Source: Trichlorobacter thiogenes (GTDB lineage Bacteria > Desulfobacterota > Desulfuromonadia > Geobacterales > Pseudopelobacteraceae). Taken from it: DNA of 64,000 nt. Below the pieces are notes generated by a model. It did no database searches and had not been told where the DNA came from. It saw only the letters and a list, made by a program, of their open reading frames with translations. Shown in pieces: positions 27,646 to 36,902 of the stretch. Every line of letters starts with the position of its first letter. Within the stretch, counting starts at the first letter, position 1. Location: the NCBI RefSeq assembly GCF_900167465.1, contig NZ_FUWR01000001.1, positions 241,269-305,268 on the forward strand. Direction: 5' to 3'. The translations under genes were made by a program, and so were the position numbers.

Positions 27646-28345
27646 TGACAAACCACGTATCATGCTGGTGGAAGATGAGCTGCATCTGGCACGGGGGATC
27701 TGTTTTAACCTGGAGCTTGATGGCTATGTGGTCAGCCATTTTGACCGGGGCGAGACTGCGCTGGAGGCGTTGCGAGTGGAACGCTGCAATCTGATTATTC
27801 TTGATGTGATGCTGCCCGGCATGGATGGTTTTCAGGTCTGCAAGGAGATGAGGGAGCTTGATTCACGGGTGCCGATCCTGATGCTCACCGCCCGCTCTGA
27901 AGATGTGGACCGGGTCAGTGGTCTTGAGAGTGGCGCGGATGATTACCTGACCAAGCCGTTTAACCTGGCCGAGTTTCTGCTGCGGGTCAAAGGAATGCTG
28001 CGCCGTTCCTCCTGGTACCGTCCTGATCCGGTGGAAGAAGGCTACCAGTTTGGTGTCAACGAGGCCTACCTGCTCTCTTATCGGGCCAAGACCGCCCAGG
28101 GCGAGATCGATCTGACCGAGATGGAGGTGCGGGTGTTGTCACTCTTCTTTCAGCGGGAAGGACAGGTGATTCCCCGTGGTGAACTGCTGGAATCGGTCTG
28201 GGGTTACAGCTCTGACACCGAGACCCGTACCTTGGACAACTTTGTGGTGCGGCTGCGTAAGTATTTTGAGCCAGACCCGACCCGTCCGACCCACTTCCTG
28301 ACCGTGCGCGGGGTGGGTTACCGTTTTTCCCGTAGTGGAGCCTGA
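27638..28345 (+). CDS. OmpR-family response regulator
   Basis: A 235-residue two-domain regulator. The receiver has acidic pocket VEDE, phosphoacceptor Asp in LIILDVMLPGMDG near 52, Thr in MLTARSED and Lys in YLTKPF. The C-terminal winged helix ends with NFVVRLRKYFEP and VRGVGYRF. The ATG at 27638 overlaps the permease stop by eight bases. Its kinase may be the periplasmic-sensing kinase at 24089, but that is an inference from proximity. Confidence 0.9.
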   Translation: MSDDKPRIMLVEDELHLARGICFNLELDGYVVSHFDRGETALEALRVERCNLIILDVMLPGMDGFQVCKEMRELDSRVPILMLTARSEDVDRVSGLESGADDYLTKPFNLAEFLLRVKGMLRRSSWYRPDPVEEGYQFGVNEAYLLSYRAKTAQGEIDLTEMEVRVLSLFFQREGQVIPRGELLESVWGYSSDTETRTLDNFVVRLRKYFEPDPTRPTHFLTVRGVGYRFSRSGA

Positions 28346-28347
28346 TC

Positions 28348-28671
28348 ATGCCCCCGCGTCGTCCCCAATCCCGTAAACTCCCTTCTGCTGAAGAACTCAG
28401 TCAGTTGGTCAATCAACTGAAATCAGGTAATAAACCCACTAATGCCAACTACCGCGAGCAATCCCTCAAGATCCACGGTTGGATCTGCGCCAAGTGTGGC
28501 CGGGAATTTGAACGGGAAAATCTGCAACTGCTGACCGTCCACCACAAGGACGGTAATCACCACAATAATCCCCCCAATGGTTCAAACTGGGAAAATCTCT
28601 GCGTCTATTGTCATGATGATGAGCATAGCCGTCTAATTCTGGCGGAGTATCTGAACGGAACCAAACCATGA
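28348..28671 (+). CDS. HNH-endonuclease-fold protein (YajD-like)
   Basis: A 107-residue protein with an HNH motif: CAKCGREF (zinc Cys pair), [12 protein letters not shown] (catalytic His pair), [14 protein letters not shown] (Asn, second Cys pair and His). It resembles YajD-type small HNH proteins of unknown biological role. The gene overlaps the selB start by four bases (ATGA) and lies 2 bp after the response regulator, so it appears embedded in one transcript. Confidence 0.85.
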   Translation: MPPRRPQSRKLPSAEELSQLVNQLKSGNKPTNANYREQSLKIHGWICAKCGREFERENLQLLTVHHKDGNHHNNPPNGSNWENLCVYCHDDEHSRLILAEYLNGTKP

Positions 28672-30578
28672 AACACCTGATCCTCGGCACAGCCGGACAT
28701 ATTGACCACGGCAAGACCTCGTTGGTTAAGGCACTGACTGGTACTGATACCGACCGGCTGAAGGAAGAGAAGGCCCGTGGCATCACGATTGAGCTGGGTT
28801 TTGCCCACCTGCAGCTGCCGGGTGGGATTGAGTTTGGCGTGGTGGATGTGCCGGGCCATGAGAAGTTTGTGCGGGCCATGGTGGCCGGTGTGGCCGGCAT
28901 GGATCTGGTGATGCTGGTGATTGCTGCGGACGAGGGGATCATGCCCCAGACCCGTGAACACCTGGATATCCTGCGGCTGTTGGGGGTGCATACCGGTCTG
29001 GTGGCATTGACCAAGTCCGATATGGTGGAGCCGGATTGGCTGCCGCTGGTGCAGGAAGAGGTGCGGGAGTTTGTGGAAGGTACCTTTCTGGAGACTGCCC
29101 CGATTATTCCGGTTTCCTCCAAAACAGGGGCCGGTCTGGATGACCTGAAGGCAGAGCTGGCACGTCTGGCTGAGGGTGCAGCGGAAAAGAAGCGGGACGG
29201 TGCCTTTCGGCTGCCGGTGGATCGGGTCTTTACGGTGGCCGGTTTTGGCACCGTGGTAACCGGTACCCTGCTGGCCGGTGAGATCAAGCTGGGCGATGAG
29301 CTGGAGTTGCTGCCGCGGAAGGTCACCGGTCGGGTGCGGGGTATTCAGGCCCACGGCGCCAGGACAGAGGTCGGGCAGGCAGGTCAACGGCTGGCAGTGA
29401 ACCTGCAGGGGATCGATCTGGATCAGGCCCATCGTGGTGATGTGGTGGTTCCAACCGGGATCTTCCGCACCAGCCGCCGGGTGGATGTGCGGCTGGATCA
29501 TCTGGCTTCGGCAAGCCGTGACCTGAAACATCGTTCAACAGTACGGTTCCATTCCGGCACCTCTGAGGTCACCGCCCAGATTATCCTGCTGGAACATGAT
29601 GCCCTGCCGCCGGGCCAGAGCGGCTATGCCCAGTTACGGTTGGATCAACCGCTGCTACTGGTGTCAGGAGATCCGTACCTGATCCGGGCCACTTCACCCT
29701 CGATTACCATTGGCGGCGGCATCGTGCTTGACCCGTTTCCTCCGGCGCGCCGACGGCGCAGTGAAGATGCCCTGCGGTTGCTGGTGTCGCTGGATGCAGC
29801 AGAACATCAGCGCACCTGCGGCCTGATTGTTGCCCAGGCACTGCTGTCCGGTGTCTCATTTGATGAGATCGTGCTGCGCTCCGGTATTGCCCGCAAGCAG
29901 GCTGAGGCCGCTTTGCAGGGGCTGTTGACGACAGGCGAAATTATACAGATGACCCGTGAGCCGCGTATCTTTCTGGCCAGGTCTGCTGTTGCCAGCCTGA
30001 AGCAGTTGCTGGTGGATGAGTTATCCGGCTATCTTGCGGCCAATCCACTTAAGAATGGCATCGGCAAGGAAGAGTTGAAGACCCGTATCCCCAGGCGCAG
30101 TGATCAGCGTTTTTTTGCCCCGCTGCTGGCAGAGCTGGAAAAAGAGGGCGCACTGCTTGCCGACCGGGAGTTGGTCCGGCCGGTTGGGATAAAAAAACAG
30201 ACGGGTGCGCACTCTTCAGGGCTTGGCACCAGAATCTGTAAGCTGCTGGCAGAGCATGGGATTGAGCCGCCCACCATCAGGGAGCTTGGTGACGCACTGC
30301 GTTGTACAGAAAAAGAGGTCCGGAATCACCTGGCAGCCTTGGTTCGTGAGGGTTTGGCGGCACGGGTTTCGGGAGATATCTTCTATGATGCCAAGGTGTT
30401 GGATGGTATTCGAGATCAGTTGACCAGTCATCTCAAGGCAAAGGGCGAAATCATTCCTGCTGAATTTCGTGAGCTGACCGGGCTTTCACGCAAGTTTATG
30501 ATTCCACTGCTTGAATTCTTTGATAATGAAAAGCTGACTATCCGGGTTGGTGACAAGCGTATTTTAAGAAAGCGCTAG
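28668..30578 (+). CDS. selB: Selenocysteine-specific elongation factor SelB
   Basis: A 636-residue translation GTPase that delivers Sec-tRNA to UGA codons followed by a SECIS hairpin. The EF-Tu-like G domain shows GHIDHGKTS at 10-18, RGITIELGF and DVPGHEKF near 60, then two beta-barrel domains and C-terminal winged helices (about 380-636) that bind SECIS RNA. This implies a selenoproteome in the organism; selA, selC and selD were not found in the window. Confidence 0.95.
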   Translation: MKHLILGTAGHIDHGKTSLVKALTGTDTDRLKEEKARGITIELGFAHLQLPGGIEFGVVDVPGHEKFVRAMVAGVAGMDLVMLVIAADEGIMPQTREHLDILRLLGVHTGLVALTKSDMVEPDWLPLVQEEVREFVEGTFLETAPIIPVSSKTGAGLDDLKAELARLAEGAAEKKRDGAFRLPVDRVFTVAGFGTVVTGTLLAGEIKLGDELELLPRKVTGRVRGIQAHGARTEVGQAGQRLAVNLQGIDLDQAHRGDVVVPTGIFRTSRRVDVRLDHLASASRDLKHRSTVRFHSGTSEVTAQIILLEHDALPPGQSGYAQLRLDQPLLLVSGDPYLIRATSPSITIGGGIVLDPFPPARRRRSEDALRLLVSLDAAEHQRTCGLIVAQALLSGVSFDEIVLRSGIARKQAEAALQGLLTTGEIIQMTREPRIFLARSAVASLKQLLVDELSGYLAANPLKNGIGKEELKTRIPRRSDQRFFAPLLAELEKEGALLADRELVRPVGIKKQTGAHSSGLGTRICKLLAEHGIEPPTIRELGDALRCTEKEVRNHLAALVREGLAARVSGDIFYDAKVLDGIRDQLTSHLKAKGEIIPAEFRELTGLSRKFMIPLLEFFDNEKLTIRVGDKRILRKR

Positions 30579-30640
30579 CACTTGCTTTTATGAAAATCCA
30601 CGGTACAGTTGTGCCATCACGTCATTTTGAGGAGGATTAA

Positions 30641-30943
30641 ATGAAAGCTGGAGCACTGATTGTTTGCGGTATGGCACTGCTGATGCTGGCTGGCTGCGGT
30701 AAAACCAAAGAGACGTATGAAAAGAGTTTTAAAGACTCCTTCAAGACCAGTTTTGTTAAATCCTGTACCGAAAGTGCCAAGAAGGGCGGCCTCAAGGAGG
30801 ATCAGGCCAAGGCTAAATGTGACTGCGTGGGCACCTATCTGGTGGGTAAATATTCATCCATTGAACTTACCAAATTGTCTGCCAATACTGAATCCGCCTC
30901 AAGTAAGCAGATCTTTGATGAGGCCATTAACTCCTGTAAATAG
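30641..30943 (+). CDS. Small lipoprotein
   Basis: A 100-residue secreted lipoprotein: a hydrophobic signal (AGALIVCGMALLML) ends in the lipobox LAGC, so Cys19 should be lipidated. The mature part is Lys/Ser-rich with three further Cys residues (SCTES, KCDC) and a C-terminal Cys that could form disulfides. A strong GGAGG precedes the ATG and a strong terminator follows. No family recognised. Confidence 0.75.
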   Translation: MKAGALIVCGMALLMLAGCGKTKETYEKSFKDSFKTSFVKSCTESAKKGGLKEDQAKAKCDCVGTYLVGKYSSIELTKLSANTESASSKQIFDEAINSCK

Positions 30944-30972
30944 CCGTGCTATTTTCAAGGGTTATTAGTTGC

Positions 30973-31000
30973 GGGGCGCTACGTGCGCCCCTTTTATTTT
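30973..31000 (+). terminator. Rho-independent terminator after the lipoprotein gene
   Basis: Stem GGGGCGC / GCGCCCC over a 5-base loop, followed by TTTTATTTT. Confidence 0.9.
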
Positions 31001-31024
31001 CTGGTACAATAAAGGCTTGAGAAT

Positions 31025-31052
31025 TTGCCGCAAATCGTATAGATTCTATAAG
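31025..31052 (+). promoter_or_regulatory. Putative promoter of ppdK
   Basis: TTGCCG (31025-31030), a 16-bp spacer and TATAAG (31047-31052) lie in the AT-rich leader. A second -10-like TATACT at 31061 lacks a good -35. Assignment is tentative. Confidence 0.3.
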
Positions 31053-31120
31053 TTGTTGATTATACTAATAATAAAACCTTTTCATGGATAGTAAAACCGA
31101 TCTAATTCAAGGAGGACGCA

Positions 31121-33799
31121 ATGGCAGAGAAGTACGTGTACTTTTTCGGGAATGGCAAGGCTGAAGGCCGGGCCGACATGAAGAATCTGTTGGGCGGCAA
31201 AGGGGCCAACCTGGCCGAGATGACCAGCATCGGGTTGCCGGTGCCGCCGGGCTTTACCATCAGCACCGATGTTTGTACCTACTATTATGCCAATGGCGAA
31301 ACCTATCCAACCTCGTTAAATGATGAAGTTGAAGCCAACCTGAAGCAGGTTGAAGCGATTATGGACCGTGTTTTTGGTGATGCCAAAAACCCGCTGCTGG
31401 TTTCGGTCCGTTCCGGCGCCAGGGCCTCCATGCCCGGCATGATGGATACCATCCTGAATCTGGGTCTGAATAACACAACAGTACAGGGGATCATTGCCCA
31501 GTCCGGCGATGAGCGCTTTGCCTATGATGCCTACCGCCGCTTTGTACAGATGTATGCCGATGTTGTGATGGGGATGGATAAGCATGCCCTTGAGCATCTG
31601 CTGGAGCTGAAAAAGGCAGAGAAAAATGTCCATCTGGATACCGATCTGACCGCTGCAGACTGGAAGGATCTGGTGGCCCAGTTCAAGGCCAAGATCAAGC
31701 AAGACCTTGGACAAGAGTTTCCTGAAGATCCCAAGCAGCAGCTGTGGGGCGCCATCGGCGCGGTGTTCGGTTCCTGGATGAACCAGCGCGCCATCACCTA
31801 CCGCAAGCTGAACAACATCCCGGCTGATTGGGGCACTGCCGTTAACGTGCAGTCCATGGTCTACGGTAACATGGGCGAGGATTGCGCCACCGGCGTGGCC
31901 TTTACCCGTGACCCCTCCACCGGCGACAACTACTTCTATGGTGAGTATCTGGTCAATGCCCAGGGCGAGGATGTGGTGGCCGGTATCCGCACACCGCAGC
32001 CGATCAACAACCACCAGAAAAAGCCGGGCGACCTGCCTTCCATGGAAGACGTGCTGCCTGAATGCTACAAGCAACTGGCTGATATCAGAAACATTCTTGA
32101 GAAGCATTACAAGGATATGCAGGATATCGAGTTTACCATTGAAAAGGGCAAGCTGTTCATGCTCCAGACCCGTAACGGCAAGCGGACCGCCACCGCTGCC
32201 ATCAAGGTTGCCGTTGATATGGTGCAGGAAGGGCTGATTGATGAAAAGACCGCTGTGCTGCGGGTGGCTCCTTCACAGCTTGACCAGCTGCTGCACCCCT
32301 CCCTTGATCCCAAGGCGGAGAAAAAGGTGATCGCCAAAGGTCTGCCTGCCTCCCCCGGCGCTGCCGGTGGTACGGTTGTCTTTACTGCTGATGAGGCAGA
32401 AGAACTGGCCAAGAACGGCAAGAAGGTGATTCTGGTTCGGATCGAGACCTCACCAGAAGATATCCACGGCATGCATGCGGCCCAGGGCATTCTGACCGCC
32501 CGTGGCGGCATGACCTCCCACGCTGCTGTGGTTGCCCGTGGCATGGGCAAGTGCTGCGTTGCCGGTTGCGGCGATATCAAGGTTAACTATGCCGATCAGT
32601 CCTTTGTTGCCAAAGACGGCGTTGTGGTTAAAAAGGGGGATATGATCACCCTGGACGGCTCCACCGGACAGGTTATGCTGGGTGAAGTCAAGACCGTACC
32701 GCCGCAACTGACCGGTGACTTTGGCAAGCTGATGGTCTGGGTTGACCAGTTCCGTAAGCTGAAGGTCCGCACCAACGCCGATACCCCCCACGATGCCAAG
32801 GTGGCCCGTGAGTTTGGCGCTGAAGGGATCGGCCTTTGCCGTACCGAGCATATGTTCTTTGAGGCTGAGCGGATCGCCGCCGTGCGTGAGATGATTCTGT
32901 CTGCTGATGTTGAGGGTCGTGAGAAGGCGCTGGCCAAGATTCTGCCAATGCAAAAGGGCGATTTTATTGGCCTCTTCCGTGAGATGAAGGGGCTGCCGGT
33001 TACCATCCGTCTGCTTGATCCGCCACTGCATGAATTCCTGCCCCAGGAAGATAAGGATATCAACGAACTGGCCATTACCATGAAGGTTCCGGCCCAGACC
33101 CTGAAGGCCAAGGTGGAGTTCCTGCATGAGTTCAACCCGATGCTGGGCCATCGTGGCTGCCGTCTGGGGATCACCTATCCTGAGATCTACGACATGCAGG
33201 TGCGGGCCATCATGGAAGCTGCCTGTGAGTTAGTTAAAAATGAAGGCTTCTCCATTGTACCGGAGATCATGATTCCGCTGATCGCCACCGTGAAGGAGCT
33301 GGCCGTATTGAAGGCCAACGCCGTTAAGATTTGCGATGAAGTGATTGCCCAATATGGCGTTAAGCTGGAGTACCTGATCGGCACCATGATCGAACTGCCC
33401 CGCGCAGCCCTGACCGCTGACGAGATCGCGGTTGAGGCAGAGTTCTTCTCCTACGGCACCAACGACCTGACCCAGACCACCTTTGGTCTGTCCCGTGACG
33501 ATGCCGGTCGGTTCCTGCCGTTCTATGTGGATGCAGGCATTCTGCCGGAAGATCCGTTTGTCTCCCTGGATCAGAACGGCGTCGGTCAACTGGTCAAGAT
33601 GGGCTGCGAAAAAGGTCGTTCCACACGTCCCAACATCAAGCTGGGAATCTGCGGCGAGCATGGCGGTGATCCTGAATCGGTCATCTTCTGCCACAAGATC
33701 GGCCTGGATTATGTCTCCTGCTCACCATTCCGGGTGCCTATCGCCCGTTTGGCAGCAGCCCATGCCGCACTGGGTGGGGGCACTGATAATACCAAGTAA
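31121..33799 (+). CDS. ppdK: Pyruvate, phosphate dikinase
   Basis: An 892-residue cytoplasmic enzyme interconverting pyruvate, ATP and phosphate with PEP, AMP and pyrophosphate. The N-terminal ATP-grasp part begins [13 protein letters not shown]. The swivelling domain carries the catalytic His in [13 protein letters not shown] near 467, and the C-terminal TIM barrel ends with [12 protein letters not shown] near 843. AAGGAGGACGCA precedes the ATG. In Desulfuromonadales it serves gluconeogenesis from acetate. It is a single-gene unit bounded by terminators. Confidence 0.97.
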   Translation: MAEKYVYFFGNGKAEGRADMKNLLGGKGANLAEMTSIGLPVPPGFTISTDVCTYYYANGETYPTSLNDEVEANLKQVEAIMDRVFGDAKNPLLVSVRSGARASMPGMMDTILNLGLNNTTVQGIIAQSGDERFAYDAYRRFVQMYADVVMGMDKHALEHLLELKKAEKNVHLDTDLTAADWKDLVAQFKAKIKQDLGQEFPEDPKQQLWGAIGAVFGSWMNQRAITYRKLNNIPADWGTAVNVQSMVYGNMGEDCATGVAFTRDPSTGDNYFYGEYLVNAQGEDVVAGIRTPQPINNHQKKPGDLPSMEDVLPECYKQLADIRNILEKHYKDMQDIEFTIEKGKLFMLQTRNGKRTATAAIKVAVDMVQEGLIDEKTAVLRVAPSQLDQLLHPSLDPKAEKKVIAKGLPASPGAAGGTVVFTADEAEELAKNGKKVILVRIETSPEDIHGMHAAQGILTARGGMTSHAAVVARGMGKCCVAGCGDIKVNYADQSFVAKDGVVVKKGDMITLDGSTGQVMLGEVKTVPPQLTGDFGKLMVWVDQFRKLKVRTNADTPHDAKVAREFGAEGIGLCRTEHMFFEAERIAAVREMILSADVEGREKALAKILPMQKGDFIGLFREMKGLPVTIRLLDPPLHEFLPQEDKDINELAITMKVPAQTLKAKVEFLHEFNPMLGHRGCRLGITYPEIYDMQVRAIMEAACELVKNEGFSIVPEIMIPLIATVKELAVLKANAVKICDEVIAQYGVKLEYLIGTMIELPRAALTADEIAVEAEFFSYGTNDLTQTTFGLSRDDAGRFLPFYVDAGILPEDPFVSLDQNGVGQLVKMGCEKGRSTRPNIKLGICGEHGGDPESVIFCHKIGLDYVSCSPFRVPIARLAAAHAALGGGTDNTK

Positions 33800-33823
33800 C
33801 CTGGCCTGACGCATAACAACCAG

Positions 33824-33858
33824 AAAGGGCGGGATCGAGCTGATCCCGCCCTTTTTAT
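33824..33858 (+). terminator. Rho-independent terminator after ppdK
   Basis: A 13-bp perfect stem AAAGGGCGGGATC / GATCCCGCCCTTT with a 5-base loop and a T-rich tail. Confidence 0.92.
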
Positions 33859-33894
33859 TGACGCCTCCTGTCATCAGGGGCTACAGTTCTCCCC

Positions 33895-35250
33895 ATGTCT
33901 GCCCTGCTGCGCCGCATATTCCCCTGTCTGGATGGTAAACCTGCCTCAATCCGCTGTTCGGTCTTCCGGCTCTCCATGCCGGTGCTGCTCTCTTCCCTGT
34001 TTCAACGTCTGGTTGCCATTGTTGATATCTTTCTGACCGGTGGCTTGGGGGCCTCGGCCATTGCCGCCACCGGGCTTGGTCAACTGCAAATATTCTGCAT
34101 AATGACAATATTCTGGGGGCTGTCCACCGGCACCACCGTGGTGATCGCCCACCTGACCGGTGCGGGCCGACACGAAGATGCCAGGCGGGCTGCCGGTACT
34201 GCGGTGCTGTTCTGCCTGGGTTTGACTGCGATCGTTTCGCTGATCGGGGCCTATGGCGGTGGTGAGCTGGCTCGTCTGATGGGGGCAGCGCCAGAGGTAC
34301 AGCGGTTGGCCCATGAGTATATCCGGCTGGTCTTTCTCTGGCTGGTCTGGACCACCGGGGTCAACATCCTCTCGGCCATTATGCACGGCGTGGGCAATAC
34401 CCGCACCCCGATGGAAGGGATTCTGTTGGTTAACATCCTGCACGTACTGCTGGCCTGGCCGCTGATCTACGGCAAACTGGGGATGCCTGCACTGGGGGTT
34501 AAAGGGGCGGCAATCGCCATTAACTGCTCGGAATTCATCGGTTGCTCCTATCTGCTCTGGCAGGCATTCCGGCGTGGCTACCTGACCATCGGGCTGCCGG
34601 ATCGGGAGCTGTTCAGCAGGATCTGGCAAGTGGGTTGGCCGGTGGCACTGGAACGGGTGGCCCAGCAATCCGGCCAGCTGGTCTACTCCAGCGTGGTGAT
34701 CGCCTATGGCACCACCGCCTATGCTGCCCATCAGATCGGACTTTCCATTGAATCGCTCTCCTTTATGCCCGGTGCCGGGATGGGGATCGCTGCCGCCACT
34801 CTGATGGGGCAGTCGCTGGGGGCAAAGAAATACCAGCGTGCCCACGTTAGCCATGTCGAGGCGTTACGGCTGGCCCTGGTGGTGATGGGGGTCATGGCGT
34901 TGATTTTTCTGCTGATACCGCAGTATCTGGTGATGATCTTTACCCATGACCCGGAGGTGATCCGGCAAGGTTCAGTATTTCTGCGGATTGTGGCCTTTGC
35001 CCAGATTCCGCTGGCAATTTCCTTTGTCTATGCCGGTTCGCTGCGGGGTGCCGGGGATACCTTCTACGTCTTTATCGTGACGTTGCTCACCATGTGGGGG
35101 GTGCGGGTGCTGCTGGCCTGGATCGCCGGGCCGGTGCTGCACCTGTCACTGTATGCGGTCTGGGGGGTGTTTCTGGTGGATTGGTATGTGCGGGCCGCCG
35201 CCTTTGCCTGGCGGTATCACAAGCGGGATTTACATGGGGTAATGTTATAA
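33895..35250 (+). CDS. MATE-family multidrug/solute exporter
   Basis: A 451-residue inner-membrane protein with about twelve hydrophobic helices in two pseudo-repeats. The repeats begin with SMPVLLSSLFQRLVAIVDIF and, in the second half, GWPVALERVAQQSGQL. MATE transporters use sodium or proton gradients to expel cationic compounds. Substrate cannot be told. No good ribosome site is visible before the ATG. A palindromic repeat follows the stop immediately. Confidence 0.9.
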   Translation: MSALLRRIFPCLDGKPASIRCSVFRLSMPVLLSSLFQRLVAIVDIFLTGGLGASAIAATGLGQLQIFCIMTIFWGLSTGTTVVIAHLTGAGRHEDARRAAGTAVLFCLGLTAIVSLIGAYGGGELARLMGAAPEVQRLAHEYIRLVFLWLVWTTGVNILSAIMHGVGNTRTPMEGILLVNILHVLLAWPLIYGKLGMPALGVKGAAIAINCSEFIGCSYLLWQAFRRGYLTIGLPDRELFSRIWQVGWPVALERVAQQSGQLVYSSVVIAYGTTAYAAHQIGLSIESLSFMPGAGMGIAAATLMGQSLGAKKYQRAHVSHVEALRLALVVMGVMALIFLLIPQYLVMIFTHDPEVIRQGSVFLRIVAFAQIPLAISFVYAGSLRGAGDTFYVFIVTLLTMWGVRVLLAWIAGPVLHLSLYAVWGVFLVDWYVRAAAFAWRYHKRDLHGVML

Positions 35251-35251
35251 G

Positions 35252-35418
35252 CCTAGAAAAGCAGTTGCACGCGGAGGCGCGGAGACGCGAAGAATAAAAT
35301 ATTTAGTTACGGTATGTTACTGTTTCATCTGTAGGGTTATTCCTTGTTTTCAGGTAACTACTTGATTTTCTCCGCGAGCTTCGCGGCTCCGCGTGAGTAA
35401 CTGCCGTTTTCAGGATAA
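35252..35418. repeat. Palindromic repeat family B, copy 1
   Basis: About 167 bp, near-identical over its full length to 43087-43256. Left arm has GCACGCGGAG, right arm CTCCGCGAGCTTCGCGGCTCCGCG, then GTGAGTAACTGCCGTTTT. It separates the MATE gene from the convergent yheU-type gene. Confidence 0.88.
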
Positions 35419-35420
35419 AA

Positions 35421-35672
35421 CTACTGCACTGGGACAATATTCCAGCTTCCTGATGTCAGATCAAACAGTATCCGCGCCTGTCCGGCCTTCAACTGCTGCA
35501 ATACCTGCTCAATCTTCTCCTCCAGGGTAAAACCGGCATCAGACAGCTCAGACCACTCCCGGCTGACAAAATCAGCCAGCAGGGCCTGCAGGATCTCTGG
35601 ATCAATCCGTTCCAACGGGATCTCAACACCCTCTTCTGTTGCATCAGCCCGGTATTGTTCATCTTCCACCAT
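35421..35672 (-). CDS. YheU/UPF0270-family protein
   Basis: An 83-residue protein matching the small YheU family: IPLERIDPEILQALLADFVS, LEEKIEQVLQQLKAGQARIL and the closing WNIVP. The family is conserved in proteobacteria with unknown role. It starts 3 bp after the stop of the YaeQ-like gene, so the two are co-transcribed. Confidence 0.75.
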   Translation of the reverse strand: MVEDEQYRADATEEGVEIPLERIDPEILQALLADFVSREWSELSDAGFTLEEKIEQVLQQLKAGQARILFDLTSGSWNIVPVQ

Positions 35673-35675
35673 CAG

Positions 35676-36215
35676 CTAGCCCTGTGCATAACGTTTGGGT
35701 GTCGTTTCCAACGTCTCGTTGCCGTCCTGCAGGTAGAGGTTGCCTTCGGTTATGGTGATTGACCAGGTAACAGCACGCTTAAGTCGGCTAACCAGTTGGT
35801 TGATAAACTCCTGTTCCAGGATGATGACCGTGATATTGCTGCTGTTAATCAGCTTGTCCAGATGCTGGCGTTCCCAACCGGGCAGCTTTGCACCAAAGGC
35901 AACCAGTGCCACCTGATCAGCATGCCGCCGGGCCTTCAGCAGCCGCTCAGGATCAGGCAGGCCCACCTCAATCCATGATCTGATCCGGTCGTCCGGCGCC
36001 TTTGACCAGAGATCCGGCTCATCCCCCTCACTGATCCCCTTGGTAAAGACAAGCCCCTCTTCATACAGCAGGGCATAGGCCAGCAGTCTGCCCACCAACC
36101 GCTCCTCGGTCTCAGACGGGTGACGGGCCGCCGTGGCCTGCAGGGTTTCATAGATACCGCGATCAAGATCGGAAAGCTGGATAGTTGCCTTATATATGGT
36201 TACCGGTAATGCCAT
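35676..36215 (-). CDS. YaeQ-family protein
   Basis: A 179-residue protein of the YaeQ family, whose structure is a variant of the PD-(D/E)XK nuclease fold. Family features visible: IYKATIQLSDLDRGIYETL at the start, ETEERLVGRLLAYALLYEEGL, LWSKAPDDRIRSWIEVGLPD and DQVALVAFG. E. coli YaeQ was once linked to suppression of RfaH loss; its true role is unknown. AAGGAG lies 10 bases upstream of the ATG. Confidence 0.88.
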   Translation of the reverse strand: MALPVTIYKATIQLSDLDRGIYETLQATAARHPSETEERLVGRLLAYALLYEEGLVFTKGISEGDEPDLWSKAPDDRIRSWIEVGLPDPERLLKARRHADQVALVAFGAKLPGWERQHLDKLINSSNITVIILEQEFINQLVSRLKRAVTWSITITEGNLYLQDGNETLETTPKRYAQG

Positions 36216-36386
36216 CTGGCAGATACTCCTTGGTCTGTTGGTGGGCTACAGTATCACGGACAACCTGAATGGTGCGTAAAAACTGGTCTGCGGCAGATTC
36301 AGCACTAAAACCGGACTTTTAGCTTGATGATTACATGGTTATGGGTAGTATTGGTGTAGGCCAACCGCCCTGTTAAAGGATAGCCC

Positions 36387-36821
36387 ATGAAAAAACTGAT
36401 CCTGTTCTTACTTCTGCTGGCAACAGCAGCCCACGCAGAAACCTACAAATGGACTGACAGTGCCGGCACAATACACTTTTCAGAATCTCTGGCAGAGGTT
36501 CCGGCCAGCTACCGCAAGAGCGCCAGACCGCTGGGGATCAGTACCTCGACAGCCAGCCCGGCTGCCACTTCCGGCTCCACAAAAAGCAGTAATGACTTCA
36601 GCGGTGTAGAAAATCTGAAAGAACGGATGCTGCAGGATCAAGGGGCGATGGAGCAGATCCGCGCCTTGCAAAATGATCCTGAAATGCAGGCCCTGTTGAG
36701 CGATCCTAATGTCATACGGGCAGTACAATCAGGTGATTACAGCGTGCTGGTCAATAATCCTTCCTTTTTACGGCTGCTTAATAATCCACGGGTTAAAGAG
36801 ATAGGGAAGCGGATGCAGTAG
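36387..36821 (+). CDS. DUF4124-domain periplasmic protein
   Basis: A 144-residue exported protein. A signal peptide (1-17, ending AHA) is followed by the DUF4124 pattern ETYKWTDSAGTIHFSESL, a Ser/Thr/Ala-rich linker, and a helical C-terminal part with repeated DPE/DPN/NPS/NPR turns (LQNDPEMQALLSDPNVIRAV), reminiscent of STI1-type helical repeats. That similarity to Hsp70-co-chaperone modules is notable because an Hsp70-like gene follows 81 bp downstream, although this protein should be periplasmic. Confidence 0.75.
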   Translation: MKKLILFLLLLATAAHAETYKWTDSAGTIHFSESLAEVPASYRKSARPLGISTSTASPAATSGSTKSSNDFSGVENLKERMLQDQGAMEQIRALQNDPEMQALLSDPNVIRAVQSGDYSVLVNNPSFLRLLNNPRVKEIGKRMQ

Positions 36822-36902
36822 GCAACAAAATACCGATTAATCAGGAGAATATCCTGATTTGCCACCATCTTTATTGAAGAAAATACGGAGAATCATCTGT
36901 TT

